A DNA stretch of 64,000 nt from Acheta domesticus (taxonomy: Eukaryota > Arthropoda > Insecta > Orthoptera > Gryllidae). Positions 22,130 to 33,499 of this stretch are shown here, piece by piece. Position 1 is the first letter of the stretch; each line of letters begins with the position of its first letter. The DNA lies in the NCBI GenBank assembly GCA_031308135.1, contig JAHLJT010003656.1:57084156-57148155 (forward strand), given 5' to 3'. A model generated the notes under the pieces. It was not told the DNA's origin and did no database searches. It saw nothing but the letters and a program-made list of their open reading frames with translations. Made by a program: the position numbers and the translations under genes.

Positions 22130-22475
22130 ATAACAACATATTTTAAATGAATCTCAATTCAATTATTTTTCTTGGAGAAGCTCCGGTCATCAGGTCTGCT
22201 CTTCCGCCTGACCAAGCACATTTCGCTACGCTCTTTTCGCCATCTAGCAGCGAAAGAAGATATCACTCGTGCGGAGAAATAATTTAGCTTAGATGCTTCT
22301 TTAGACTTGAGGATCTATTAGAAGCAATAAATATACATGGGACAGTTGGCTTTATTTCTTCTTCAAAGGAAGACGTACGAATGATTTTCCTTTTAAAAAA
22401 TCCACGGTTTCGATCGTATTTGAACCTTCAAACTTTGATAAAACAGCACGCTAGCCGATGCATCACTGAAGGCGC
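22130..22475 (-). mobile_element. tRNA-derived SINE, family 1, older copy
   Basis: Shares with 4667-5019 the tail GAATTGAATT, TCTGCTCTTCCGCC, CATTTCGCTACGCTC and GGACAGTTGGCTTTA, and ends in a damaged tRNA-like head near 22440-22475. More mutations than the 4.7-kb copy. Confidence 0.8.
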
Positions 22476-23025
22476 AAAGTCACCACCGAAGTCGCATTGT
22501 ATACTCTGTACTTCAAAAATCCAGGAGTGAAGCTTGTAGCAGATGGGTTCAATCAGGGCCTTTCAACTCCCACATAACGGGTTGGAGACCATTATAGTGG
22601 CGCCCTCTCCTGCAGCACCTTCTTACAGGAACTAAAATACGAAGGGCTGCCAATGATACTTCAAACGTACGTGGCTGCTGCGTGGGCTCGCCAAACGTAA
22701 GTAGGTGCGTAATGTTAACAAAAACTAGAGTCGATGTTTGCGCTTTCTTCAGTGGTTTCTTATATGTATATATTATGAATAATTGAAGGCACTGTTGAAT
22801 AATAATAATTGAATTGACTTAGAAGACACTGTTCGTATATCTGACAAATTAACCAATTTTTATGTGCGGAAGTTGGCGAGCGTAACCTGCAACTGTACCC
22901 GGCGACACTAGCGCCTCCTATAGTAGCACCCTCCAGCTTTGTCTCCGGTTTTGATGGAGAGTTGCGAGGCCCTGGGTTCAATGGACCTATGGTCTTCCGA
23001 GGGGGCGTGCCGCCCGCGCGCTCAC

Positions 23026-23124
23026 CTTGCCCACCGCGACGGCCGTCGTGGCCATGTCCAGCACGTACGAGTCGCCGGCCTCCGCCGGCGCCGCCACCGA
23101 GAGCGGGTTGGTGCCCAGCGCCGC
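23026..23124 (-). CDS. Gene A, exon 5: LDH2/MDH2-family dehydrogenase
   Basis: Thirty-three codons between a TGCGGCAG acceptor and a GTGAGC donor, phase 0 on both sides. The translation starts AALGTNPLSVAAPAE and ends SYVLDMATTAVAVGK, matching two family signatures: G-T-N-P before the nucleotide-binding strand and D-M-A-T-T. GC-rich third positions again mark it as coding. In homologues the next residues form a basic IEIQRRK-like stretch leading to the C-terminal half of the enzyme. I could not find that exon, or the Gly-Tyr-Lys-Gly-Tyr-Gly exon after it, between here and 7.1 kb. They may lie in the assembly gap at 18919-19018, or be too diverged to see by eye. Confidence 0.94.
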
Positions 23125-23936
23125 CTGCCGCACGCGAGGAGGGCCACGGTTAAAAAGCGATAAGGGAAGTGAAGTAAAAAACAAATAACGGATAAATTAG
23201 GAAAGAAAGAAGAGTGAAAATTTGGTGAAAAAGGAATGAAAGAAAAGGAGATAAAAAGAATGTGAACTGCTTGGTCACATCCGAACTATTTTGTTAATTA
23301 AATGTAGTTTACACCTCCATAAGTTCGGAAATTATTAGTTAATAAAAGAAAGAACGGAAAAATAAAAACGTACGCACTATTAGCAAACAAAATAATGAGA
23401 AACAGAAAAAGAACGCCCGAGAAAAAATTGCTACCGATAAGCGCAAGCTTTTTCATAGTAATAGAAATCATTATTAATTAAATTAGCATTTAGTAATTAG
23501 CAGGTGTCGCGTAGAATTTAATATGTAATGTATCACAGCAATAGAAATGTAAAAGTTATTACAATATTTTCGGTACTAGGAACTTTTTGTATGTTTCTAT
23601 CGAACTCTTAGAGAGCACGTTCTCATAGAACCCAATGCTATCTTACTATACATTGGAGAATTAAAAATATCTACGAAAGAAACGAAGAAAAGAGAGAGAA
23701 AAGAAGGAAAGGAAGGAAAGAGAAAAAACGAAAGAAATAGTCGCTGAAAAATTTCACTCTTCTGAAACGCTGAAATTGTAAAACGCTCGATTTTTCCTCA
23801 ACTCACTGTCCTCAAACATGTTTGGGATTTTGTTCCAGTGTATTAAGGTGCAACTTACTATTATGCAATAGAATCAAAACCTCAAGAGTACATCATAAAT
23901 ACGGAATACAATGGTGGAAACTTGAAGATAACGTAC

Positions 23937-23990
23937 CTGTTTTGACCGTGTAGGGCTTAAAAGAGGTGAAGTGTTGGTGAAAGACATACC
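23937..23990 (-). CDS. Gene A, exon 4: LDH2/MDH2-family dehydrogenase (54-nt exon)
   Basis: Exactly 18 codons between a TTTTCACAG acceptor and a GTACGT donor, reading GMSFTNTSPLLSPTRSKQ. This is the family's conserved G-M-x-F-T-N-T-S-P strand and loop that follows the NHFG helix. It is in phase 0 at both ends and is followed by exon 5, which opens AALGTNP. The intron to exon 3 is 295 bases and that to exon 5 is 812 bases. Confidence 0.93.
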
Positions 23991-24285
23991 CTGTGAAAAT
24001 AATAATTATAAATTTTAGTTTTCTTTACTATCCTTTTGTTTATAATGAGTTTTCCAAGTTATTTTATTTTTCTGGAAACTTGGGAGTTATTGACATAGAA
24101 TTGAGAAATCTAATGCAAACGATCATGTTCTTTGATATAATAGTGGACTTCGTCTAAATGATTTGATAAATACTATAAAATGGATATTTTCTGTGACGCT
24201 GCATTCCACAGAATTCCAGGGTCCACAAAACTTGCGATGGTTTCTTTCGATGAATAGTACTTTCTTCATTGAATTTTCAACTTAC

Positions 24286-24347
24286 GATCATATTTTCCTT
24301 CACGGCCATCATGCTGTACCACGCAGCAATGCCGAAATGATTGCTTC
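24286..24347 (-). CDS. Gene A, exon 3: LDH2/MDH2-family dehydrogenase (62-nt exon)
   Basis: A very short exon, found by reading the minus strand for the family's Asn-His-(Phe/Tyr)-Gly motif. After a TTGTTACAG acceptor come GA and then twenty codons for SNHFGIAAWYSMMAVKENMI, followed by a GTAAGT donor. GA completes the Gly codon begun by the last G of exon 2, giving KGSNHFGIA as in homologues. The NHFG loop lies in the cofactor/active-site region in this family. It ends in phase 0, matching exon 4. Codon use is less GC-rich than in exons 1, 2 and 5. Confidence 0.93.
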
Positions 24348-24379
24348 CTGTAACAAAAGGTATGTTGTATTCGGCTTGA

Positions 24380-24500
24380 AATAATTATTATAATTATTAT
24401 TAATTATATTAGCTGGTATTATTAATTATATTAGTTATTATCAATCATATTAGTTATTGTATATGTATTGTTAATTATATTAATTATTTTATTGTTCATT
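24380..24500. repeat. AT-rich short tandem repeats (ATTATTAATTATATTAG)
   Basis: Four or five imperfect units of about 20-25 bases just upstream of gene A exon 3, in intron 2. Confidence 0.6.
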
Positions 24501-24884
24501 AAAATCATTGAAGACTTAATATAAAGTGAAGATATTTTGCCACCAAGTTCTCACACTTAATTGAAGAATTAATAATAAATCTGAAAATCTATACCTAAAT
24601 ATGGATCTCAGATAGATGGGTGCTTGTAATGTGATATCTCGGTATGTGTTACAGGTAATGATAATGTGAGGCCTGTTGGCTATAATTAAGGAAAATTATT
24701 TTAAAAATGAGATGACTTATTTGGTGCGGTTAAAACTTGTGTGTACGGAGAAAAGTTATGTTTTCACAAAAGGCTTTGTTTTTATTAATGTACTCGTATA
24801 AACGAAGACAAGTCTAATATTTTGGTTGAAATTAAAGTGTAGAAGGACAGAATAGGATTGACCAGTACACTTATTATAAATGGG

Positions 24885-25035
24885 GAATGAGACAGTACAA
24901 AATAGTCTTCTGTAATGAACCAGAAAGGCAGAAAGAGAAAGAGAGGAATCGCAACTGAGATGGCTGGAGGATGTGGAAATAAATTTGAAAACAGTGGGTG
25001 TGAGATGCCAGGGCTAAACTGAAAGGGATTAGCGT
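24885..25035 (+). pseudogene. LINE C-terminal fragment
   Basis: One frame reads LRWLEDVEINLKTVGVRCQG at about 24955-25015, preceded by an Arg/Lys-rich stretch. This resembles the GRPRxRWLEDVExDL tail common to endonuclease/RT LINEs. Only this tail remains, inside gene A intron 2. Confidence 0.65.
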
Positions 25036-25039
25036 AACA

Positions 25040-25940
25040 GAAGATATAAAATTCCAATATATACTGTAACTACAGTAGAACTCATTTACCCACAAAATTA
25101 ATTCAATAATTCCAATTATTTAATTTGAAACTAACGTATCCCTGCTCTTTCACCTCTCTTGAAGCGAACTTTTACGTTGATTTACCCTTTCCTACAGTAT
25201 TACCTTTTTACTTCCACCAGCACCCCTCCGTTTCCGACATTACGTGAAAACTTGTCTACGTAGGGAAGCTTCGTTCTTCCGTAGAATTCACAAGAAGGAG
25301 GTTGCTTTAGAATAAGGATAGTAGGTGATGCCATCTGTGCTGAAAGTCCGGATGAGAGAAATACTCCTCTTTAAATTACAAAAACTAGACCCGAGAATAC
25401 CTTTAATCATTTGAACAACGGTATTTACATTCCATACGTAGTTAACCTCTGTGGCGTGATCTTTGACTTCAATTTCTTCTCAGACGCTTTGTTATTGATG
25501 TTACCGACGCAACACGGAGACATCACTGTAAGAAACACGACTTGTCTCCAAGATCACGTTCAACAGTGCCTCGTCTATTACTGTCGATTAGTGGCAATAA
25601 GAAAGTCAATATGTACTTGGTGATAATACAGAATGTTTTTACAAAATTACTTTGCACACCCATTGCTCTCCGATCTTAGCTCAGTTATCACTTTTCTCAA
25701 CAATCATCTTTTTCTCCCCTACTACCATTTACTCCTGCCCACAATCATCTAACTAAATCACACATACACCTACTTATCGTTAATATACTATCAAATGAAT
25801 TTTAACAGTTTAATATTTTATTTCTAATTATTTGGTGGATATTTCAACCTATTATTATTACATGTGACGCACCCTTACAAGAGTCATATTTTCTATACGA
25901 AGCCCCTTCGATAGATCGATGTGTGGCACTGGACAGGAGC
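25040..25940. other. Gene A intron 2, no further feature
   Basis: AT-rich, without recognised exon or repeat. Confidence 0.5.
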
Positions 25941-25944
25941 GAGT

Positions 25945-26505
25945 GTTCCGGACGAGTAAAGTACCAAAGTCATTGGTCCCGTAAGTGAAGTACATATCCC
26001 TCAAGGTGACAGTGTTCCTCCCCAGCTAGAAAGTGAGATCCGGCGGGACGCAGAACGTCGGGATTTTCCCCAAGGTATCTCTTCAAGCTGAGTATCACCA
26101 CAGTCGGAAAAGGCAGCTCCCGACTGTTCTCACCAACATGTGTGCGTGCGTGTACATGAGTGTGTCTGTGCATGTTTAATGTATTTACTTGTGTGTGTGT
26201 ATAAGAGATGAACATGGAGACAAGAATGAAGAAGAAATTATTGCGAGTTGTTCGTAACCAGTTTTTTACGTATTCCCCCGGCGTTGGTATTGGTCATATG
26301 GCACTGATCGACAAACCACGCAAAATGTTCGATCAGATCAGCCGACCGCCGGACATTCTCCCCCAGAGAGCGGCTGAATTCGACCTAGTTTCATAGCAAA
26401 TCATATCAAATGTCGAAAATGGTTCACCGTCGTCGGGACTAGAACTCTAGGACCTCCCGGTCAGCGATGCTGCAGAGGCAACCATGTTGCCGCTGAGCCT
26501 TTGAT
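25945..26505 (-). mobile_element. Long tRNA-derived SINE (family 3), copy 1
   Basis: Minus strand with a tRNA-like head at the right end (AAAGGCTCAGCGGCAACATG, B-box-like GAGTTCTAGTCCC near 26430). The body contains GAGATCCGGCG, TTTTCCCC-AGGTATCTC, AGCTCCCGACTG, TTCGCCGGCG-like and ACCACG/AATGTTCGATCAG blocks. Copies 2-4 (26670-27225, 49480-50040, 60905-61390) share the same order. Confidence 0.8.
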
Positions 26506-26669
26506 ATAGAGCGGGAGTTCCGATACCTCCGCCCTTACTGCGCTGTTGTGTGATTCCGCCTGTTTGTGTGTGACCGCGCACGTGTGTGCGTATAAGTGAG
26601 ATCCAGTACTATATGAGCGCATATATACATATGAGTGTATGAATGTGCTTTTGTGAATACGAATGTTTG

Positions 26670-27225
26670 TTTGATTGATTCGTAATTCCGGGCGCGTCAA
26701 CTACAGAGGTCATTCGTCCCGTTAGTGTAGTGCATTTCCTCCTCAGGAGGTGATAGTGATATATTCCCCGCTGGATGACGAGATCCGGCGCCGCCCTACC
26801 GTCGACTAGCGGGGTTTCTCCTCAACCAGGTGTCTCCCACCAGCGGGACACCGCCCCAGCCGGTACAAGCTCTAAGCTCCCGACTGGTCTCGTGGCATGT
26901 GAGGTAGTGTAGTGCATGAAAGTGTAAGTGTGTGTGTAAGGGGTGAGGATATGACAAGGAAGAGGAAGGAAAGATCGCGCGCGGTCCGTGGCCCGTTTGT
27001 TAGGGTATTGCTCCGGCATTCGCCTGGTGTTGATCGGATAAACCACGGAAAAATACCGATCAGAGCAGCCATCCGCTAGAATTCTCCTCCAGACAGCGAC
27101 TGAATTCGACGTAGCTGACAACCTAGTGTCGAAAATCCTGCCGCCGCGCCGGCGGGACTCGAATCTAGGACCTCCTGATCAGAGGGACTGCAGTGACATC
27201 ACTTGATACACTTAGCCATGTCTCC
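26670..27225 (-). mobile_element. Long tRNA-derived SINE (family 3), copy 2, most complete
   Basis: Right-end head on the minus strand: ACATGGCTAAGTGTATCAAG and, after a tRNA-like spacing, B box TCGAGTCCCG near 27155. Body blocks from right to left: CTAGTGTCGAAAAT, AGACAGCGACTGAATTCGAC, CACGGAAAAATACCGATCAG, GGAAGGAAAGATCGCGCGCG, AGCTCTAAGCTCCCGAC, ACCAGGTGTCTCCCACCAGC, and the left end GCGCGTCAACTACAGAGGTC. About 555 bases, long for a SINE. Confidence 0.85.
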
Positions 27226-27324
27226 CAGTGTGAGTGTGTGTGGGTGGGTGGGCGGGTGTATGTGTGTAGGTGAGCGCGTGTATGTGGGCGCGTGTAAATG
27301 AGAGCGTGTATGTCGGCGCCTTAC

Positions 27325-27513
27325 CCTTGGCGGCGACCCATCCGACGCCCGTCTCGCGCGCCTTGCGGATGGCCAGCTCCATGCAGAAGGTGCCGACGAC
27401 GGGCCCCAGGCCGTTGCAGCCGTCCACCCACGCGGTGGCCGGCGTCTCGCGCAGCACGCGCGGCTTCACGGCGCCGTCGCACACGCCGCTCTGCAGGTCC
27501 TTCACGTACATCT
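27325..27513 (-). CDS. Gene A, exon 2: LDH2/MDH2-family dehydrogenase
   Basis: The exon starts after a GCGCAG acceptor and ends at a GTAAGG donor. It has 2 bases, 62 codons and 1 base, so both flanking introns are phase 1. The translation begins MYVKDLQSGVCDG and contains the family hallmark ATAWVDGCNGLGPVVG, then the helix FCMELAIRKARETGVG and the strand WVAAKG that leads into the conserved Asn-His-Gly loop of exon 3. Third codon positions are almost all G or C, in contrast to the AT-rich flanks. Intron 1, on its right, is about 12.8 kb and full of transposons. A (TA)n/(TG)n microsatellite lies about 40 bases upstream of the acceptor. Confidence 0.95.
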
Positions 27514-27571
27514 CTGCGCACCACACGCCACGCCAATCATCACACGCGGCTTCCCAAGAGGGGCAAATGAT

Positions 27572-27575
27572 ATCA

Positions 27576-27618
<43 letters not shown>

Positions 27619-27623
27619 ATATA

Positions 27624-27692
<69 letters not shown>
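27572..27692. repeat. Inverted compound microsatellite (TA)n(TG)n...(TA)n(CA)n
   Basis: TG and CA tracts face each other across TA tracts, so the whole block can fold on itself. It lies about 60 bases upstream of gene A exon 2's acceptor. Confidence 0.9.
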
Positions 27693-27699
27693 TAAAGCT

Positions 27700-28210
27700 A
27701 AACTCCGACACTGTTGGACCGATTTCCATGAAAGTTGGCACTTCTACGTGGATTTTTCCACCCAGAAGGTTTATGTCTTGTTAATTCTGTTGTAACTTCA
27801 CTACATGACGCTGTAGAACAAAACTAAATATTCACGTCAAATGCAACCCGCAACACACTCGGCGGCATTTTTTGAATCTATATCGTTAAATAACTCCTAA
27901 ACGAGATGTTCTAGGGCCTTAAAAACTAAAATTTTGAGGCCAAAGCCCTCAAAGAAACGTTTCTCACACCGTAATCTACAGAATAAGTTCTTCTGGAACA
28001 TTCTATTACATATTTGCAGGTCCGGCGCTTCCCGATATTACCTCACCTGCTCAGAGACGTGCAGAATCTACAAGTAAATGTGAATGAGAGGGACAGAGAG
28101 CGGCAGAGACAGACAGGGACAGGGTGAGTGTGAGGGAGGGAGGGAGAGACAGGGAGAAGGTGATGCGAGGGGAAAGAGGGAGAAGAAGGGCAGCACAAGT
28201 CTGCCGGGTT
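27700..28210 (-). repeat. Repeat family Q, copy 2, with purine-rich tail
   Basis: 27830-27985 is the reverse complement of 10683-10870 (AACCCGCAACACACTCG, GGCCAAAGCCCTCAAAG, AACGTTTCTCACACC). It is preceded by CCGATTTCCATGAAAGTTGG and followed by a GAGGGACAGAGAG-type purine tract to about 28180. Confidence 0.6.
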
Positions 28211-28227
28211 TTCCTAGTATAGTCTAA

Positions 28228-28552
28228 AGTCGCCTTCTCACGGAGCCACTCGGCAGCGCCACTAAGAAGCGCCGGGACCCTTCATACAGCCACCGATCAG
28301 CGCCACTGAGCTTGAGAAAGCAAGGATTCGTAGGTCACCCCCATTGGGCGCCTGGAAATTAATTTAAACTCAATAGCTCTTCCTAGTGACCTAGTGTGAA
28401 GGCTGCGATTTTAAGCTGGTTTTGCTGGCTGCGGCGCATCTGCGTTGCTAGTGGCGGGTATTCGTCACAGTAGCGCCACTGCGCCGCTCGCGAGAATACG
28501 CCTATCAGCAGCCGCGTGGGTGATTCGGAAGCGCTGCCTTGTGAAGGGGCCC
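28228..28552. mobile_element. Possible Harbinger-like MITE
   Basis: Loosely inverted ends (AGTCGCCTTCTCACGG left; reverse complement of right end GGGCCCCTTCACAAGG) are flanked by TAA on both sides, the 3-bp TWA type of target duplication used by PIF/Harbinger. CpG-rich and 325 bases, with AGCGCCACT repeated inside. Only moderate end similarity. Confidence 0.4.
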
Positions 28553-28559
28553 TAATAAG

Positions 28560-31500
28560 TCACGTCTCAACAAAGTTCTGGACGCAGGGCATCGTGGCCC
28601 TGAAATTGCCTGGGAGATCACAAGGACCTCCTCTCACCCTCGATCCCCTCGCCTGTGCGGGATCTGCCCTGAAATTGCGAATTTTGTTGCAAACGTTTGC
28701 TGAGGACAAACTAAGAGAGATACGACCAAAAACATCCCACAAACGAAATCATCAGAAAAAGAAGACAAGTCACAAGGGGAAGATCGAATGAAAACCTTCA
28801 CGAAATAAGTGACATAATATTTTTGTTAAACATATCTACGATGACTACAATGACTTACGATTACTTTTTGTGCGTTTAAAATCGGATTATTCTCTTTTGA
28901 TTATATCGTTGGGGTTTTTAATATTTTAGTCTTGTGTAAAGTGAGGGATTAAAAACTAGGTTTTTCATAGCCTTAATTCTTCACATTTTTGTGTAACATT
29001 CCGTTCATGTTGTATATGTTTTTGTCAAATTTTCTTAGAGTACGATCACTTTCTGCACCAACTGCGAGAAGGCATGTAGGGATGTGTTGAAGTGACGAAG
29101 AGAAAGTCGAGAGAGAAAGACAATTGTTAGAACCACCTACGGGAGAAGGGATGAGCTTTAGACGAAAGAAATGGAGAGAAAACAGTGCGCAGTAAAGCTA
29201 TTGAATAAAACTGAAGATCTGAACATTGAATGATAATGATTTGATGAATCGCGATGGTTTTATTTGGAATACGTCTTAAGTGCAAATTCATATAAGATGG
29301 TCTAACTGAGAGAACGTCGACATCAAGAAGTCTTTACAAGTCATATTATGGATCCACAGCCACAAGTAACCAGGAAAGCTCATTAGATAATTAAGAAATC
29401 GGTATGCAAATTGAAGTTTTCCTCTGAATATTGACGAGTACTAAATTCTCCAATCCGTCACCGTTTCAGTTCATTTTGAATGGAACACTTACATAACATA
29501 GAGGCTTGACTGCAGCTGATAAGAGTCTGCTCGAGATATGCAGGCCTTAAATGTATCAGCAGTTCCCAGCGAAGTCAAACAAATAAAAATGGGCCAGACC
29601 TCTAGATGTTCAACGAAAAAAAATTCAAGGGCATCGGAGCGAAATAGGTCTCAGCGTTCTTATCCAATGTCGTTCCAATCCAAAATTTGATTTTAAATGC
29701 CAAATCCAAATTTGGCCTTTAAAAACTTACAGTTACCAACGGGTTTTTGCTCTATGACAGGTTGGGGTATTTGGCTACGGTGGGGGGGGGGGGGTAACTG
29801 CACTACATGGGAGAGAAAAATTGCATATTTCCATGACGCGAATCGAAAAACAAAGTGATTTTGACGTGGAAGGTGAAGGAAGAAACGAAGTATGTTAACC
29901 GATTGAGATCTTCGTTCATTTAATAAATATTTATTTATTACAATAAGATGCCATCTCCACTTTAAAAAATAGATTCTGATTTAGTTTGGAAGTAAACCAA
30001 TATTACTTTCATTTTTCGCTATAAAAATATAATTTTTAGTTCCACCTCTTGTTTATATGCGAGATTACTAGAGATGACACTAAATTTTAGTGTCATTTCT
30101 AGTATGTCTATTGGAAGAATTAGGTGATTCTATATCCGAAACTAATGTAATTATGACTTTGATCGTGAAACTTCGTTGATATAACGATGCCAACACGTAA
30201 GACTTTATTATGAAAATACTTTGATTTTGGAAGAAGCAGAAGAAACGAAGATCAGAGAAGTCGACTTATAGAATTTTCACGTTGGCTGTAGACTGTTCTG
30301 AAACTGACATTAAATATTTTTGAATATCCATTGCTGTCGGGACCCCCTTGTCTCAGAAACTTTCTGTAAACTCACAACTACTAGATGTGCCGATCGTATC
30401 TTGTTTTGGCTTTCTGAATTAAACTAATTTTCACCCAACATTCCAAACAAATATACTAGATGAGAAATGGTATGAAATAACTCCACTTCGAAATGTAAAG
30501 ACGAGTAAAATATCTTGCAGAAATAACCTCTCCATTTTTCATTTCTACTCTCTCGAAGAACATGTAATATTACGACTGATTGTCTTATATTTAAAACACT
30601 ACGGTTTTTTGTTTAGAAAAAATGAGCTTTATATTCAACCAAATTTTGTGATTTTTTGTTTAAATCAAAGGTAGTGGTCCATATATGTTTTTTATTTGCT
30701 CTTATTAAAACATTTTATCAAAGCACTACATTTTTAAAAAATGTTAAAATTAGTAGAATGAACCTGTATCTGACGTTATTTTCAAAACAAACTAGAAAAC
30801 TAATAGTTGTTTTGTTTTGCGATTTGCAATAGATCTATCGAAAGCAGTCTACATTTCGTCTTTAGCGCAGTCAAGAGTATGAGTGTTAAGGCGGCTTCAC
30901 ACATTCGTTATTCGGAGAATGACGAGCAACCGCTCGGAGAATCCCAAGTAGTATGGATGAGATGCATGCTATTTGCCGAGGGACGAACATTCGGTTCTCG
31001 CCCTACCCGCCGCGTGTCGCTCTTTTGGAGACATCAAAAGAAGCAAACATTCGCCGAACACTAGCTGCGTTTCATATGTGTCCCTTTATAGAACATTTTC
31101 AGCGATTACAATTGCAAGTGATCCATTACGTTTTAAGTCAAGATGGATACTAGAGTATCGTAAATCATCCACTAGAACAAACACATATACTATTGGTAAA
31201 TATAAACATTCCAGTTACATTTTCAGAAACCTTTTTAACTCTGAGTTCACAATGAAAAGTTATATTGGTCCAAAATTCTTAAACCTCCCTCATTTCATCC
31301 GTTCAAAGAATATGAGTAAAAAAGAAGAATATGAAAAAAACACTTTTGGGGTTTTCGATTTTCCATATAGTGCTCATTTTGTACTTTTCTGTCGAAACTT
31401 TTCTACTGCTCTTCCATTTGTACCAAAGTTTCGCACAATTATTTTTAATATCCGTTGTATTCCTATTTTGTTTTTGATTTTTAATGCCGTGAATTTTACA

Positions 31501-32140
31501 AAACAAAAATTATCAACATTCTAATCCGCCCACCGCATGAAGTATTTTTAGAGCTTTTAGAGTGAAATGGTTTTGTAAAATGAAGTTTTGTGAAAATGTT
31601 TGTTGTGAAAATGTTTTCTGTGAAAATGTTGTTCTCACAATATTAACCTTTAAAAAAATCTGTTGACGAAGCAAGAATGATGCTCAACACGTGTTTAGAG
31701 ACCCTTGGCTGACGACTGAGATATCAGAAATTTTCATAGACGAATCCACTATCAGTGCAAAGAACGGGACCCTGTAACAATGAGTACGACATCGCTTCAC
31801 ACGACTGTCAATAGGTCAAAATATGACCCAGTCCGCACGACCTTCAGAGCATGGGCCTCTCGACCTGGATTTCCCAACGTCGCGTCAGTATCTACAAAAT
31901 GTTATGATATCTGCTGGACCTAATGCTATCTTTAAAAGTTTGTTTTTGACCACACATGTAGGTTTTTCCACATTTGATATCCAAATAAATTCGCAGGTAA
32001 TTCGTCGACTAGACACGTCTTTTGTTTCCCATTTCCTTAACTCATTAACCCCTTATTAACCATGTGTTGGACGAGGGAATATAGACACAAAAATCCTTTC
32101 TTACATTCAAATCTTCATAACTCAATTGAAGGTGACATTC
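28560..32140. other. Gene A intron 1: no further gene recognised
   Basis: AT-rich. Contains a poly-G tract at 29780-29793, a palindrome at 30067-30103, and a longer plus-strand open frame (30973-31524, 183 residues) with no recognisable domain, low-complexity codon use and no flanking evidence, so not called as a gene. TGTGAAAATGTTT is repeated three times at 31585-31635. Confidence 0.5.
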
Positions 32141-32148
32141 TTCTAGAC

Positions 32149-32502
32149 CAGAGCTGTCCAACTTACAAGGGCTTATGGGCCACATATCAAATTCTAGTTA
32201 AGCCGAGGTCCGCATCGTAATTTCAGATGTAAGTGCAAACGATTTGAAGATCAAAACAAAGCATTATAATACATTATAGTCCATCAGCTATCTTTACAAT
32301 ATAAGACCTTCACTAGACCACTAATGTTACGGATTATTTCACATTTATAACAACAGTTATATAATTATGAAAATGCAAAACAAAATAACTAAAAAAAGTT
32401 ATATTTGGTTAGTATAATACAATTTTTCAAAGCATTCGCGGGCCGCACAAAAAGATCCGGCGGGCCGCATGCGTCCCATGGGCCGCCAATTGGAAAGCTC
32501 TG
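32149..32502. mobile_element. Non-autonomous hAT element with 8-bp target duplication
   Basis: Ends are CAGAGCTGTCCAACT (left) and AATTGGAAAGCTCTG (right), inverted repeats of each other with two mismatches. TTCTAGAC flanks both sides (32141-32148 and 32503-32510), a perfect 8-bp duplication as made by hAT transposases. The subterminal GGGCCGCA-rich stretch near the right end is typical. 354 bases, non-coding. Confidence 0.92.
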
Positions 32503-32514
32503 TTCTAGACCTAT

Positions 32515-33495
32515 AGGTGGAGGAGAGTGCTTCCCCATTTTTCGAGACCCCATTTCGCCCTTCAATCTTATAGTTGTCTGTTGCAATTCCTTCTATTCTG
32601 TCACTAGTGTAATGCACGATATGCACCTTGTGTCGTAAATTTTCGAGAAGATATGTGCCTCCTAAAGCTTCAGTCATACGCATGAATAAAAATGAATAGT
32701 GTATTCATTTCACTACTTCCTCCTGCGGTTAAACAGAACGTTTCCAGTCCCGATACTGCGAGGAAGAACAAGTCAGTTCGTTCAGTTTTCGAATGATCTA
32801 CGAGTTTTCTAGGGGTCCAAAATTCATTTGCATTATCTGCTTTTTGACTGCTCCATTTCATACATGAAAAAAATTGAAAAATACTTCTAATTTTTCAAAC
32901 AATTTTGTCTGCGTTAAGCTAGGTAGTAGCAAAATAGCATTGTAAGATTTCACTCTAGTCGTTTGCTTCAATAACAGCAGCTATTTCTTCCTGATAAATT
33001 CGTTGTTTTAGAGCAACAAAACGATTGGAATTAATTGAAATAATAATATTTCTATGATCTATAGAATATTATGAGAAGATTAATTTTCCTTCATTAATGT
33101 CCCTGCAATAAACTATTTAGAGCCGCGTACGTTAATTAACTACTCTATTATGATCAATATTGTTTAATATGAAATTTACGCATTAAATATCTTTATCACT
33201 AAAGTTCATCTGGATGAATGTGACACTAATTGTCACAGATGGATAAAATAAATGAAGTGATACGAATGGATAAAGATTAAAAATATCTCAGCATTATCAA
33301 GAGAGATTAAATTTTGTTTGCGTACTCTTGTGAATTACAAAATCAAATCTATTCCATCATGATCTGTAGTCTGCTCGAACATAATTTATGTTCTTTGGGA
33401 GGGGCGTATTATGTAAGTTCAATCTTCCAAACAAGGAACACAATCGTTTTTACTTTCCCGCATACATACGTATTTACGGAGTAATACACGTAGTA
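32515..33495. other. Gene A intron 1, nothing recognised
   Basis: AT-rich sequence without supported frame or repeat. Confidence 0.5.
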
Positions 33496-33499
33496 TAGG

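Noticed and set aside
27270..27626. Plus-strand frame of 118 residues
   Set aside because: Antisense shadow of gene A exon 2 plus microsatellite.
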